Source: Brachionus plicatilis
Taxonomy: Eukaryota; Rotifera; Eurotatoria; Ploima; Brachionidae
Length of the DNA stretch: 64,000 bases
Reading direction: 5' to 3'
NCBI GenBank assembly: GCA_010279815.1
Contig: QEOQ01000455.1
Coordinates: 49,343 to 113,342, forward strand
Below, in pieces: positions 42,032 to 55,098 of this stretch. The position numbers and the translations under genes are program-made. Below the pieces are notes generated by a model. That model searched no databases, was not told the DNA's origin, and saw only the letters and a list, made by a program, of their open reading frames with translations. Position 1 is the stretch's first letter, and the number at the start of each line of letters is the position of its first letter.

Positions 42032-42597
42032 CTAGTCTGTATTGCATAAATTATACAAGTTGCTATCTCTTCCGGTGAAGTTTCCAGATTTACCTCCTTT
42101 ATCGTCAATTGCATATAATCCTGTTGAACAAGTTCTGTAAATTTCTTTTAAAAAAATTTTGTTATCATGTGAAAAAAATTAGTAAATATTTTTTTAAACT
42201 ATTGTCGTCATTTGGATTGTTAAATACAACACTAAATTCATAAAATTGAAACCTTATTGTTGTTTGAAAAACTTTGAGTCTACCCGTTTATGTTAGGAAC
42301 ATAATCGAATAGACCCAAATTATGTTTTATCTTACCAGCTTCCAGTACATGCGACACGATTATACTTTATCAAATCTAAATCCGGTGGATTTGCACAAGC
42401 GGCCTTTTTCCAAAAAAATGAAATTTTTATTTTACTATTTAATAATATGTACCCAATTAGCATTGCACTCATAGCAGTAAATTGCTTCTTTTAAAAAAAA
42501 TGATAATTTTGAATTAAAGTTTTTGGAGTTTTGAGTTACCAGTAACTTGCTCTTTTAAAATAATCAAAAAAATAGTTAAAATAAATTTAAAAATCAT
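42032..42597 (-). CDS. secreted Ly6/uPAR-like small Cys protein, five exons
   Basis: Exons on the minus strand: 42540-42597, 42453-42487, 42336-42403, 42200-42252 and 42032-42144. All four introns are GT-AG (52, 49, 83 and 55 bp) and phases match throughout, giving 108 residues to TAG. The start MIFKFILTIFLIILKEQVTE is a signal peptide. The mature part begins AIYCYECNA and ends NLCNTD, with Cys also in AACANPP, RVACTGSW and YRTCSTG. C-x-x-C near the start and a final CN are Ly6/uPAR three-finger hallmarks, although only six Cys are present. AATAAA follows the stop (about 42013-42018). No GPI signal is evident, so it is probably secreted. Exon 4 (lowest-scoring donor, GTTTAA) is the least certain. 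Confidence 0.7.
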
Positions 42598-42599
42598 TT

Positions 42600-44985
42600 T
42601 TTTTAAAGTGATTTTAAATTCAATTTTTTTGTCTTTTATATTTGGTTGAAAAGAATTTTTTTTTTATTTTGATCAAATTTCATTATCCTTTCTTTGCCAA
42701 GTATTAGGCGTAAAGGGTTCGTTATAAAAATACATTATTTTTAAAAGATAAATTATTTGAATTTCTAAATTGAACTCTTAAATTAAGGCTCACACATTAA
42801 ATATTTATTCAATTCGAATTTTAAATTTGAGTAACAATTTAATTGAATTAATGTAGGTTTTTAGTTTTTTTGCCTCGAATTCATCAGTTTTTTAGATCAA
42901 TATTGGAAAATTAAAATTTTTTTTTTTCAAGTCAAAATCATACATAAAATTTTGTTACATTATTCACATAATTCAATTAGTTACTTTCATTTATATATTA
43001 CATAACAGATCAATTCTTCCGAAATTTTAAGAAAGAAATTTTAATCATATCAAATAGAAGAGGTTCAAATTTTTTTATTAATTTTCAAGATTTGGAAAAA
43101 TCTTAATTTTTTTAAAAAACAAAGATAAAAAACTGTTTCCTAAATTAAAATGCAACATTCATGAATTCTATTTTTAGTATAAAAAAAAAATTGTAAAATA
43201 AAAAAATCTAATAATTCGTTTTGTTATTTTCTTAAGACTTGCTTCTTTTTTTTAAATACATCTATTTTTGGATTAAAGAGTTTTTTTTTTTCTTTTATTT
43301 TTTTTTGAATTTTTTTGTTTAATACATTGTTTTATAAAATAAAATAAAATTAAATTAGAATTTTACATTTTAGAAAAAACTTTTAGCTAAGAGAAAAAAA
43401 TAAAACTCTACTAGAATTTTAAAAAGGACCAGAATGTGCTAAATTACGTATTTTACTTTATTTTTAGGAGGCTTAGGTAATCTTGCGTGAATATTAGTAT
43501 TACTAATATTAGCCAAGGATATTTAATTTTACTAAAAAATTACGTAAAAAATTCAAGTCAGTACTTTAAATAATTTTAAGAATAGAATTAAAATACATAA
43601 AATAAAATAAAATTCAGGAAAAAATAAATTTATTTTTCAATGTAAAAATTGAAACATGATTTTTTAAAAAATACACATAATCGCTATATTCTTTTTAAGT
43701 GAATTTATGAATAAAAAAAGAAAAAATATTTGTGCTAAAAAAAAATTTTTAGAAATAAATTAAGCCAGATAAATAAATATAAAAAATCGAGATAAAAAAA
43801 AAATTAATGACTTGTAATTTTTAAATTTTCTAAACAAGTCTAAGGCCTGACTTGCACTTGACATGTGACTTTTATATAAGTCGGAAAAATAGCAAAATTT
43901 TGAAACGAATATATAAATAATCGAGCAATTTAAATATTAAAAAAAAATAAAATTTAAACAATCTCAATAAGACTTAAAATAAAAAAATTTTAAGCGAAAA
44001 ATATTATTTATTACTGAATTTTTAAAATTAATAAATACTTAAAAATAGTTTGACTTCAAAAAAAAGAATAGGTTTTATTATTACAAAACAACGAACCTAA
44101 AATTCAAAATATTTTCCTAATGTCTTTTTTAAAAATTGGAATGTCTTAAATGCACAAAATTATTTTTTGCCGGAATTTTAAGAACAAAACGATTTTCTTG
44201 AATTTTTAATTAAATAAAAATCAATATGTTTTAACTATTTTAATCAGTTTTTTGTTGAGATTTTAAATAAAAAAAGTTGTATTTCATTTATACAATCACT
44301 TATTTCGTACATCAAAAATTATTAATTTTTGAAAAAATTCCAAAATTTGGACAAAAATTAAAAAAGTGCATTAAGATATTTCAATTTTTAAAAAAGATAA
44401 CCTATCAACTATCAAAGGAAAATTTTTTAATTTTTTAAAAAGAGATAATTTGACACAAGCAAGGATAAATAAAAGATTATTTTATTTCACTCGACAGTCA
44501 GGCAAAGTAGACTTTACTTCTCCCTAAGCAGCTGGCTTGTTCATTTTTTTATAAAATTAGTTTAAACAAATGAATAAAGTTTTCACAATCAACTTTCAAT
44601 ATTAAAAACGTCATCTTTTAAATGATATAAAGTTACTTTGTTTTCGAGATATTGTATTTAATTAATCTATTTTTTGGGTTGTTTTTACTTCAAGTATTAT
44701 TGTAAAATTTTAGAATCGAAATAAATAATTGCCATTTTATTAATGAATAAAAAATAAAATTATTGGAAGAGGCTGTTGATACTGAACCAACAGTTGTATC
44801 TGAAAGAATAACACAAGGCTAAAATGGAGTGCTCAGCTTGTTAGCATCATGTCTTACTTTTTGAAATTAAATTATGCCATACATTCCTGAACAAACTTAG
44901 GCATAAAAAGCAACAAAAAATTATATAATTAATTTATCATTTATTTAATTTAAAAACAAAACAACAACAAAAATAAAAAACAAAG
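42600..44985. other. AT-rich, no supported gene
   Basis: Near 44765-44825 a short frame reads EEAVDTEPTVVSERITQG, faintly like a transposase N-terminus; I could not extend it. Otherwise low-complexity. Confidence 0.35.
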
Positions 44986-44986
44986 A

Positions 44987-45860
44987 TTAATTTATGTGGA
45001 AAATGCGCACCATTAACTGATACTTTGAAGTTGTTGTTTTAGATTGTGCCAGATTATCTATGTTGCTCGGAGTGTCAACATAAAAAATTAGCTTAGAAGG
45101 CATTTGATTGACCACGCACAGTTTTGAGTGAGAGTGGGAGTTCAGCAGGTTTGAACAATTATCCCTGTTCGCTCTTCAAATCAAGGATTGAGAAAGGAAC
45201 AAAGGAGAGAAGGCAACAAAAGCAAAGCTAGAAAAAAAAACAGTTATCTAATTAGAAGCCAAACGAGAGCGGATTAAATTTCGCATTATTATAATTTTTT
45301 CTACTAGGCTAGGAAAAAACAATTGTTAATTAGAACACAAATGGCAATGCACGATCAATCCTCCTATTGTTTATTATTGATTTGTATTCGATACTTACCT
45401 TGGCAAGCTCGAATCAACATATTTTGATATCTCGGCGTGTTTTGGATAGATTGAAAAAAAGAGGGAGAGAGAGAGAGAAAAAAAAATGGGAAAAATTAGT
45501 TATTCTAAGGCGTTCAAAAACGAATGTGTTCGAGTGTTTGCTCTATCATAATATTCTAATCGTATTTGGTTTATGTTCTGTAGATTGATACGATTAGACA
45601 GATTGGCTTATTCGTACAATCACACACTCACAACTCAACTAAACAAAATATTCAGTTTACTTTGAGATCCAATGATTTATCTAGAGCTAATATATATTGG
45701 GTTGTGTGCTCGAGATTGAACAAGAACAGACAAAATAAATCTATTTTCTAGCTTTAGTTGTTCAAAGCGTTAGTTTTCTATTGCTAGCAGAGAGCTGGGC
45801 CCCGGCAACAACATCGGCAGCATGGCCTGTAGCTCAGTCCATTGGCTAACAACAAGCAAC
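44987..45860 (-). other. candidate promoter and first exons of a minus-strand gene
   Basis: This island is clearly richer in GC than its 10-kb surroundings. On the minus strand GCCAAG|GTAAGTAT is a near-perfect donor (exon end 45399), and TTTTTTTTCTAG|CTTTGC a strong acceptor (exon start 45237), defining a 161-bp intron. The second exon contains ATG 45103 and reads MPSKLIFYVDTPSNIDNLAQ... for 38 codons to 44987. A CCAAT-like word lies near 45840. The next exon was not found, so the gene's identity is unknown; the 38-codon frame may be cut by a donor or may be an upstream ORF. Confidence 0.35.
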
Positions 45861-46449
45861 CTAAAGTATTTTGTCTGAGAATAGCAATTTTTTTACTTGG
45901 CCTTTTTGGGAGCTGAAGGAACACTCAATGACCGGTAAATAGTATTCTATTGTTTAGTTTATTCATAAATGATATCCCAATAGCAAAAAACAGTGTGGCC
46001 TCTATTTTGTGAAAGCTATCTTCTAGTAAAAAGTGGTCCACAATTAGGAAGGATTTTTTTTTTTTTTGGCTGGTAAAAATAATTTAGCGGAATTTTCTAA
46101 TGCTCACTAATTTTAAAAATGAATCATTAAAGTAATTTTTTTATATTACATCAATGCAGAATTATTAAATTAAGTTACTAAAAAATCTCACAAAATTGAC
46201 ACAATTAAAAAAAAATATTTTGATATCTGATTTTATTTTTTGCTATCAAAAAAGTATTTTTTATTTAAATCTAATTTTAAATTTAATTGTTTCAAAAATT
46301 AAATAAAGCTATCAAGTATTGTTGTCAACTAAATTTTAAATAAAGCAGATTTTGAAATAAAAATAATACATTGAAAAATATTTAATATAATTCAGAAGAT
46401 AGTCGATTTTTTATTTTGTAATCTTGAACTTTATTTATATTGTTTGTTA

Positions 46450-46821
46450 CAGTCATCTTTTTATTATGTCACGTCCCTATTAAGTTCCATTTTGAATTTA
46501 TCCCAAAAATCTTCAAGAACGGATTTCTTATAATACCTTACACTGTAAAGTAAGTTTGAAAAATTTGAAAAATTTGCTGAAGCGTTGAAAAATTTGGTTC
46601 AACCAAAAATTACAAATTTTCTTAGTTAATGTTTTATTCAAATTATTTTATTCCGTTTTGTTATTTAATAAATAATTATGTTTTGTATTAGACTAATTAT
46701 GTTTTTGTAAGAGTAAATGTAATAAATTCTATAAATCAAATTTTTTTTTATTATGTCCCAATCTGATTATATCCCCATTTTTGGCTGGAACAAACACCGT
46801 GACATAATCGAAGGATGACTG
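46450..46821. mobile_element. 372-bp pogo/Tigger-type MITE
   Basis: Ends CAGTCATCTTTTTATTATGT and, on the other strand, CAGTCATCCTTCGATTATGT, each followed by CACG, with TA on both sides (46448-46449, 46822-46823). No coding. The CAGTC start and TA target match the Tigger element at 39601. Confidence 0.8.
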
Positions 46822-46923
46822 TACTTACAAGCACCAATAAAGTATTAGATAGCAAATGCGAACTTTTTGATATCAACTAAAATTAATTAGATACCAATTT
46901 TAAAAAATAGATACCAAAATTAG

Positions 46924-47456
46924 GGGGAACGGACATTTTAGAGAAAAAAAAATTAGAGAAAGGTAAATTAGAGAATAATTTATTTAGAGAAAAAAAGTTA
47001 GAGAATGTTTTTTTTAGAGAATAATCATTTAGAAAAAAAAATATAGCGAAATTAATTAGAATAATTGATTAATTGAAAAAAAAAAATCCATGACATTAAA
47101 ATATTAGACAATCCATTCAAAAATAAATCAACGTTTGAAACATCATAATCTAACACTTGTTGTTTTAATTTTTCGTCTCTTTTTTTATCTTTTAATTTAA
47201 AAGTTCGTCTGCCTTGGTTTACTCGGTTTTAATACTACAGTATTAGGCTTATAGTTTTTATTAGACCTAAGCCAACTTACAAAAGGTGAATTAAAAATGT
47301 TCATTTTTGCATGAAATAAAAAATATTAGTTTGAAGTTTTTTTCTCTAAGATTAATATCTAAAAGAAATATTCTCTAAGTTTTTTTCTCTAAGTTGTATG
47401 CCCTTCTCTAAAAAAATATTCTCTAATTTATTTCTTCTCTAAAATGTTCATTGTCC
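46924..47456 (-). mobile_element. 533-bp foldback element with TTAGAGAA-repeat ends
   Basis: Ends GGGGAACGGACATTTTAGAG and, on the other strand, GGACAATGAACATTTTAGAG; both arms then carry TTAGAGAA repeated about five times. AAAATTAG flanks both sides (46916-46923, 47457-47464), and the match extends to ten bases if the outer CC is counted. The interior minus strand reads SNKNYKPNTVVLKPSKPRQ and, one frame over, GRRTFKLKDKKRDEKLKQQ, resembling the basic tail of a MULE transposase. Confidence 0.75.
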
Positions 47457-47464
47457 AAAATTAG

Positions 47465-48320
47465 TTATCATGGAAAATGGTGTCCTTTAATAATAGGTAA
47501 TAATTAAAAAAATATTTTTTAATTTCATTTTTTCTTTAATTTAAAATTATTTAGATACAAAAAAAAATTGTGAATTATATATTTTAAAATTTTAATATTT
47601 TTAGTTTGAATGAATCAATATAAAAGCTTTGAATTTTTAGGTAAGTTATTTTATTTGTTAAATAACCTAAAGGTCAATAATTTTGAGGTAAAATTTATAA
47701 TGAACTACATTACTGGAATGCTATGTTTAGTATCTTTTTTTTAAAAATATTCAAAATCATCAATCTCTAAAATTTTATATGATCTTTTTGAACTTTTACC
47801 GTATACCCGTTATGCGGCATTTATTATTAAGGACAATGATAAATCTAAACTTAGGATTTTGGTTTAGACTCTGGGACTAAAATTGGAAAAAAAAAGAAAA
47901 AATTAAAAATTAAAAAAATGAATTTTAAATTAATTTTTTTTTTTATAAAAATTATGAAAAATGATTTAAGCGCGGCTTCAAAAGTTAGAAATTTTCAAAA
48001 AAATGTAATGCAAGTAAATAAAAATTAGTTGGCTCTCTGAAATTTGGAAAGATTTCAGCTCAACTTTAATTATTAAGAGCTTTAGAAAATGTCGAATAAT
48101 TTACCAGTTTAATTTACACTCTACTTTATCATATATTATGAAAACCAACCCAATAATAGCCGATTATATAGACGAACTTGTTGAAGGAGGTAAAATTTAA
48201 ATAAAAATTAAAAAAATAAAATTAAAATGTGGTAAAATGTTGGTTGCCGGTCATGAAGGCATCGTAGCGATTCTTGAATTGATTAAATAAAAAAAAAAGT
48301 AGAGTTTAGACATGTTTAAA
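47465..48320. other. AT-rich, no supported gene
   Basis: A short ATG frame at about 48139 (MKTNPIIADYIDELVEGG) ends within 20 codons or could splice to ILELIK near 48290; the evidence is too thin to call a gene. Confidence 0.3.
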
Positions 48321-48329
48321 TATTTTAAA

Positions 48330-48640
48330 GTTCAGATTAAAGGCATTTTGGTGCATAATATTGGAGGTGTTATTATATTTCATCTTCAAAATAGATCTAA
48401 CTGCTGAATTTTGAATAACTTGAATTTTTGTGATGTTAAACAAGAAATGAATTTAAACAAGGAAAGGAATAAACCAAAATTGATCCTATCAAGGATTTGT
48501 AAAGATTTTCCGTTTGTTTTTGGTAGCATCTATTGTGATGTTCTTTTCTTGATTTTCAATAAATTTTAGTTTTCTTCAACGTCCTTAGAACATGTTTTTG
48601 TCAGTTCATGACAAAATTTTGTTTGTGTACTACAATCTTT
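48330..48640 (-). pseudogene. LINE-E RT C-terminal fragment
   Basis: The minus strand reads across frames LYKSLIGSILVYSFPCLNSF, then NITKIQVIQNSAVRSILKMK and YNNT, the standard region after the RT palm in CR1/Jockey-like LINEs. Frames are broken and both ends are missing. Confidence 0.65.
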
Positions 48641-48649
48641 TTTTTCAAT

Positions 48650-51600
48650 CTAAATATCAAAAATTACTTATTTTAAACCAATTTTCCTAGATAAATTATT
48701 TTTTTAATTTATTAAATGGTTAAGCCAATTATATTAACTATAAAAAATATAAAAAATAAAACAAAAAATTATCATTAATTAATAAAATAAATTCAATTAC
48801 AAAAATAAACTCGAATTACATAAAATTATTCATTATTTAAAAATAAATCACACAAGTAAGTCATCCACAGTCATAGTTTAATAAATTAGAATATTGACAT
48901 AGTTTATTAGTTCATGTAAAATATGAATTTATTATTTAAGTCATGTTTAATGCTAGTTTTTCTTGTTTTTAACTAAATTAAAAAATATTAATTTTTTGCC
49001 TTGCGTTCCAAGGATTTTTTCTTTCTTTCTGGTCTATTTTACCAACAATAAGGATCAGTCGTCTGGTCAGAAACATAACCAAATTTTTTGAAAATCAGTC
49101 AATAAATAAAATCTTATTGATGGAATTTTTATTCTGACAATTAATTTTACCGTAAAAAATACCAGTTATGAAAATTCACTTAATAAAATTTTTGTTCAAA
49201 AATATTGGTTTAAAAACAACCAAAATAAAATTGAGCCAATTTAAATCATAGAGAAAAAATTATTTCATTGAATGATGAATAAATTAAATTAAATTAAAAT
49301 TAACCATGATTTTTAAAATATCTTCTTTCTCTATAAAAAGAAAAGCGGAGAACAAAATGAATAATAGTTGTAGAAATTAAAAATATTTAATTAGATTTTA
49401 TTTTTGGAAATTAATAAAGCATTATTTTTATCTTATTTTTTAATTTAAAATTATTTTTTAAAATTTTTATTTTTACATCGCCAATAAGTGTTCACTGAAA
49501 CAAATTAAACTTAATATTTGTCCGCGCCCGAACAGCGAAAAAAAATTAAATCAAATCATTGACTTAGGATCTGATTAATTTTATTTTTAATTGAATTGAA
49601 ATTAACTTTTTCTATTTTTATATTAAATCCTGCAATAATTATTTAATGGAAACAATAACTATTTTTAGACATTTTGTTGCTTAATTAGATAATTTATTTT
49701 TAAACTTTCCTAAAAAATTAAATCGCACTAATAAATTACTTTATTATTAGAAAATACATTTTTTTTCTTACTATTTTTTCACCAATATTACTGACTAAAA
49801 AATTAAAATTCCTGAATTCCTCATAGCTAGTATTATTTATGATAAAATTAATAATCAAAAATTGTTATTTACCATAGAATCGATTTTTTCTTATTAAAAA
49901 AAATTTATAAAATAATTTTTTTTACAAAGTATAAAATAAAATTAGTTAAAAGTTTCACGAAAAAAAAAATAGTATTTTTATCTTTTAAATTTAGTTCTAA
50001 AAATAATCCAAATTAGATTTAACAATTTGAATTTAATTTTAAAAAAATTTAATTTTTTTTTACTTTATTAATTCAAAGTTTTCCTTTCAAATAAAAGAGG
50101 TAAAAAAACAGAGATAATTAAGCGTTTAACCTCTCGTACTTAATCGTAGGTGATTCTAAATTTATTTCATAAAACCTTATCTCAAAGGAGATCAAATCGA
50201 GGCCACATTGTTTCTCTTTTGTTTGTTGACATCCTCGGACAATTTTTTCATTTATAAAATCAATGTTTATCAAGAAATTAAGATACATTTTGTTTATTTG
50301 GTAATTTATTTACAAAGATGTTTATACAATAAAATAGAATTGAAAAAATTCACATCATCAAAATATTTTGAATAATTTATTTGTCTATAATACTAAAAAT
50401 TATTATTTTTGTTGTTATTGAATGTATAATTTGGTGATAACAAACTTAAAGAACCTTTTAATTTTTCAAACAATTCAATTAGGAAGTTTGCTTTTTTGTT
50501 TTTGTCAGTAACAAAAATTTATCTCTCTTTTAAAAAATTCGAAAATTTATCCAAAGCTTTTTTTAAAAAATAAAGCTTTTTTTAATTAATTTTTTTATAA
50601 AAAAAATAAAATTATTCATACTGTCAATGTATGTAAATATCTAATAGCTTAAATTATCATTATTCGGCATTTTATAATTATATTTAAATTTTTAGAATAA
50701 AGCAAATTTGGTATTTTAACAAAAAAAAATGACTCACTTAACTGGAACTAGGACTATGTAGATAAAATAAAATAAAGATAAAGATTTTTTTTCTATGGTC
50801 TTTTCTTTTGCGATCAAGTGACTACTTTTTAATTATCTTATATTCTGCATTTATTTTTTATTTTCTATACTTTTTCCATACAAGAGGCTAAAAGAGGTTT
50901 AGGGTCGCTCGGAACTGCCTTGAATTTCATTTCCAAAATTATTTTTCAAATAAAAAAAAAAAAAAATCTTCTTTTCTAAATACGAGATTAATTGAAATAA
51001 ACTTTTAAGAAGCGAGTTTAATGTATTTACTTCAGAGATTCAATTGTAACAATCAAAAAAAAGTAGTTGTGGCGCTAAAAGACTTAATAGAGTCTTAATA
51101 TTATTATACCAAAAATTTAGTATTAAAAAAACATATTTTTTGTATAATTATGATTTTTTTTATTTTGGACAAATATAAGTAGTACATCTCAAATTTTGTT
51201 TAATCATTTTTTGATTACAATTACCATACTTTATATAAAAGTAGCAAAAATGAAAAAAAATAAAAGTTATTTCTAACATTTATTAACACAATAAAAGTGT
51301 TTTCTTTTTTTTTTCTATAGCATGTCACAACTTCTACATTTCCTGATGCTGTTGGCATCATCATTATCTATTATAGCTGAGCTATCAGAACAAATCCTTT
51401 AGAGGTAAATCTTCTTCTTTGATTGCTTTGTTTTATTCGGCTGATACTAAATCAGAAGGTTGATTTTGTAAAATCTTTAAATTTTTTTCTAAAGTACCTT
51501 TTTTTTTCCAATTTTCAGTATTTACCTTGATTAGCCTAAAAATGTTTATATCAGAGATCATTTCATCGAAATTTATTCACGTTTATTTAACGAAATTTAA

Positions 51601-54600
51601 CTATATAATATTCATCAAGACTTAAAAAAGTTTTCCCACTCTTGTTCCATGAATGGGCTTCTACAAGATCATCCTAAGTAATAATCAGCTCTTAATGAAA
51701 TTGTTTCAGATTTAAATTTTCGAAATATTTCAAAATAAATAATTTTTAATTAATTTAGTTATTAATAAACTCATTTGATTGAGTTTTTATTCAATTTATT
51801 TTAATTTTATTAAAATTAGGAGAGAAAATTTTATTTGCTGTTATTTTTTTAGATTTGTGGTAGATTTTATTAATTTTGTGTTTACTTTATCTCAATGAAT
51901 TTTTTATTCGGTTGATTTTAGATTTTTTTTCCACTTATATCACATTTTCAGAAAGTGACATCAAAACAAAAGAATTTATTCCAATAATTTTTAAAAGTGA
52001 ACTTTATATTCCCTCCAACATTTTCTTTTATTAACCTATAAATTTATGCTTCATTTCATGTGGCGAGCTGTCGACAAAATTAAAAAATTATTTTATCAAC
52101 TTTTAAAGCTACATTATTCCAAGAGTTTAAGTTTTTAAGCCGCATTTTGTCCCATAGTAACTTTTTAAATACAATTCACTAAATTTAATTAAAAATTTTA
52201 TTTGAACAGATTGAAAAAAAAATTACATTGATTCTTTTTTTTAAATTTGTTCATTTATTTATTTGAAGTGATTGACTTTGCATCTTCCTTAAGTTTTTTA
52301 TAAAAAAGGGTTTAAAGTGCCTTTGGTTCATTTTTTTTGTTCTCATAGAATGGTGGGTTAAATCAGCGGTAATAATTAACTAAGTCTAATCAATTATTTT
52401 ATATTGTAACTCAACAAAAAAATTTTTTCATAGAAAACTTATTTTTACACATGAATAAATTCAAATTAATCAGTTAGATCAAGAAAATCTGACAATTATT
52501 TTTTGTTTTGAGTTTCAAAAAAATATTTAATTTCATCACATTTTTTTATTTGTGATTTTTCAAGTGGACGAGCATCGTCTCTCTTTATAAAATCAATTGA
52601 TTAACAGTAGGATATTGTGTTAATTTTTTAAAAAATATTTTTCCATTTAAAAGTTGTCCACAAAAAAAATATATACAAGATGAGCTCACTAACTTATTAA
52701 TTTGTTTTTCTATAGCATTCTTGCGCGATTTTTTTCTTTTATTTAATTCCATAAAAAAAATTTGAGCACCTTTTTCAATTTTTTTTTGGATCTATTCTAG
52801 TTTATTATTTTACTTGTCTAAACTCAACCTCAGAAGCTAAAAAAGAAATTTTATTTTTTTAAAACTAAGAATTAAATTTGAAAAAATATTAGATTTTAGC
52901 CAAAAGTATGTTTTGAGTTAATTTAAAAGTTATTTCAAAAATTAAAAAAAAAATTTTGCTGCGATCAAAGTTAAACTTAAATTTTCGATAAAGGAGCCAA
53001 GGTGTTTTTCATTTATAAATTTTCTAGTTTTAAATGTGTTTTTAAAAAAAGTTTCGTTATGAAAAAATCTTTATAAAAATTGGTTTACTTACTAAGGCGT
53101 TGTTGTTATTAGAATTATATGATAATTCTCCAATACTTTGAGAAAACAAATACAAAGAAAATTCTATTTAATAAAAGAAAAAATTTTTATTTTTAAGATT
53201 CACCTTTGTGTTTGTTAATCGATTATTCATTTCCTCTAAACAAGGATGAATCAAAAATTAAAAAGAATTTTCCAAATAGATATTTCATTAAAAAGATTTC
53301 TCTAATTTTTAGGCTTACTCTGACTTAATTTCTTGTTAAAACCAGAGCAGCTCTACCAAAACAGTTTTTTGTTGACCATTTAACAAAAAATTATACAAAT
53401 TTTTAAAAAATTTTCCTAAATTTTGTTTTACTTTTTTTTGAGAAAAATATCAAAATTTCTCAAGTCAAATAATTTTTTTTGATTGACTTAATTGTTTTAA
53501 TCTTTAAATTTCTGTTGTATTATTTTCTTAATAAAAGTACCATTTATTTTTCTTAATCTTCGGAAACAACTGCAAGAGGAAATAAATTGAAAAACCATTT
53601 TTATCAATGACGTAATAAATCTAAATGTTTGTTTTAATAGAAACTGAAAGACCGCTAGAAAATTAAAAAAGTGTTCAATTTTTTTTCCTCTTATGAAAAT
53701 TTTTTAAAACATTTAAAATCAGTTTACTTTTTGACTTTTGCTTTAAGCATTCATATTTCGTATAACTAATTTGGGTGTTACGAAAATTTGGATTTTTCTT
53801 AATATTTAAGTTTCCTTAATTAATTTTTTTCAAATTCTTAAATTTAATCCTCATTAATTATTAAATCAAAAATAAAATTACATTTTATCAATGATTTAGT
53901 AAATTTTATTTCTTTCGTTTGGTTTTAATAGGTTTGAAGGAGAAGGCAAAATTTTTGAAAAATTAATTAATTTTTTGATGTCATTTTATTTGTTTAAATA
54001 ATTAAAAAATATCCAAAAATAATTTCAATTCTTTTTTTTTTTAAATGAAATGAATCAGAAAATAATTTGCAAATTAAAAATTTTCCGATTTTCCCAATTA
54101 ATCAGAAAATTTGAATCTGTACACATTCATTTTTTTTAATATCTGATGCTTCCATTTTCATTAAAATATTCTAATCTTTTTTTAGTTTTTATTTAGAAAA
54201 ATATTTTTCTTAATCGATTGGGAATCTATGAATATGGTTAAATAATTGAAAAAATCAAAGAGAAATGTTCAAAAAATTAAATTAAATATTTGAAATTTTT
54301 TAATAAGGCAGTACCAGTTTTAAAAATTATGAAAAATTTTAAATTTGCTTATTATATTTTATTAATTTTTTGAATTTCAGTCTTTATCTTCCGGTCACCG
54401 ACTAGACATTTTTTGTCTTTTATTCATTTTTCGAATAAATAAAAGGAAAAAAAATCATTTATAAATATTTCAGAAATTAATTTTTTCCCCGATTCGAGGA
54501 ATGCAAATAAAAATTTGTTTTCTTTTAATTTTTATTTTTCGTTTTCATTAATTAAATGCACATTGCAGACACATGTCAAGCTACAGAATATATTAAAGAC

Positions 54601-55030
54601 CAAAAAATATACCATTAAACAGTGAACTTTGTGTAAAGTTTATTTTCATTTTATTACTTATTCGGAATTTATTTTTTTAATTTTTTCTTAAATTTAATTT
54701 TAAATGCTAATTACAAATAATTTTGAATTAAAAAAAATTCAAATAAACTTTCCAAAAAATCAGTTAAATTAATTAAAAATCGATTTTATCAATGGATTGA
54801 GAAAATGCTTCTCAAATTTTTTTTATTTTGTTAAATCTACATATTAATCATGTTAAATCAAAATTATTTAAATTAAATCAGAGATTTTTTTAAAAATATC
54901 TATATTATATTTTAACTTGATCATCAACTTCAAGATGCCCAATTTATCTGATTATCAATTTAGTATAAAATTCAGTAAATTATTAATTAGAAGTGTTTTA
55001 GTTTTTGAATGGAGGAAACTAAATAAAAAC
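48650..55030. other. 6.4-kb AT-rich near-desert
   Basis: No gene or bounded repeat is supported. Two splice-like spots were seen: a short ATG frame (51322-51402, MSQLLHFLMLLASSLSIIAE...) after a CTATAG acceptor, and on the minus strand near 53095-53170 an open stretch ending SYNSNNNNAL before GTAAGT. Neither could be extended. Confidence 0.4.
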
Positions 55031-55054
55031 AAGTAATTTAATTATAAAAATTTT

Positions 55055-55098
55055 ATTGGAATCCGAAGTTACAGCAAAAAGTTAATGGTTTATATAGG
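55055..55098. repeat. direct repeat flanking LINE-F, left copy
   Basis: TGGAATCCGAAGTTACAGCA then AAAAGTTAATGGTTTATATAGGAGCTAGAA. The right copy, at 55828-55895, has an 8-base insertion. LINE-F lies between them. Confidence 0.7.

Noticed and set aside
45367..45588. 73-codon plus frame in the GC-rich island
   Set aside because: No recognised domain; it runs against a near-perfect minus-strand donor and across a GAGAGA low-complexity run.
45829..45880. tRNA-like start (GGCCTGTAGCTCAGT...GGCTAA)
   Set aside because: It resembles an A box, but no B box (GGTTCGANTCC), anticodon stem or closing acceptor stem follows.
51322..51402. Signal-peptide-like 26-codon frame after a CTATAG acceptor
   Set aside because: It stops just before the possible donor, and no other exon could be joined in frame.
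53095..53170. Minus-strand open stretch ending in poly-Asn before GTAAGT
   Set aside because: Could be an exon, but no partner exon was found and the sequence is low-complexity.
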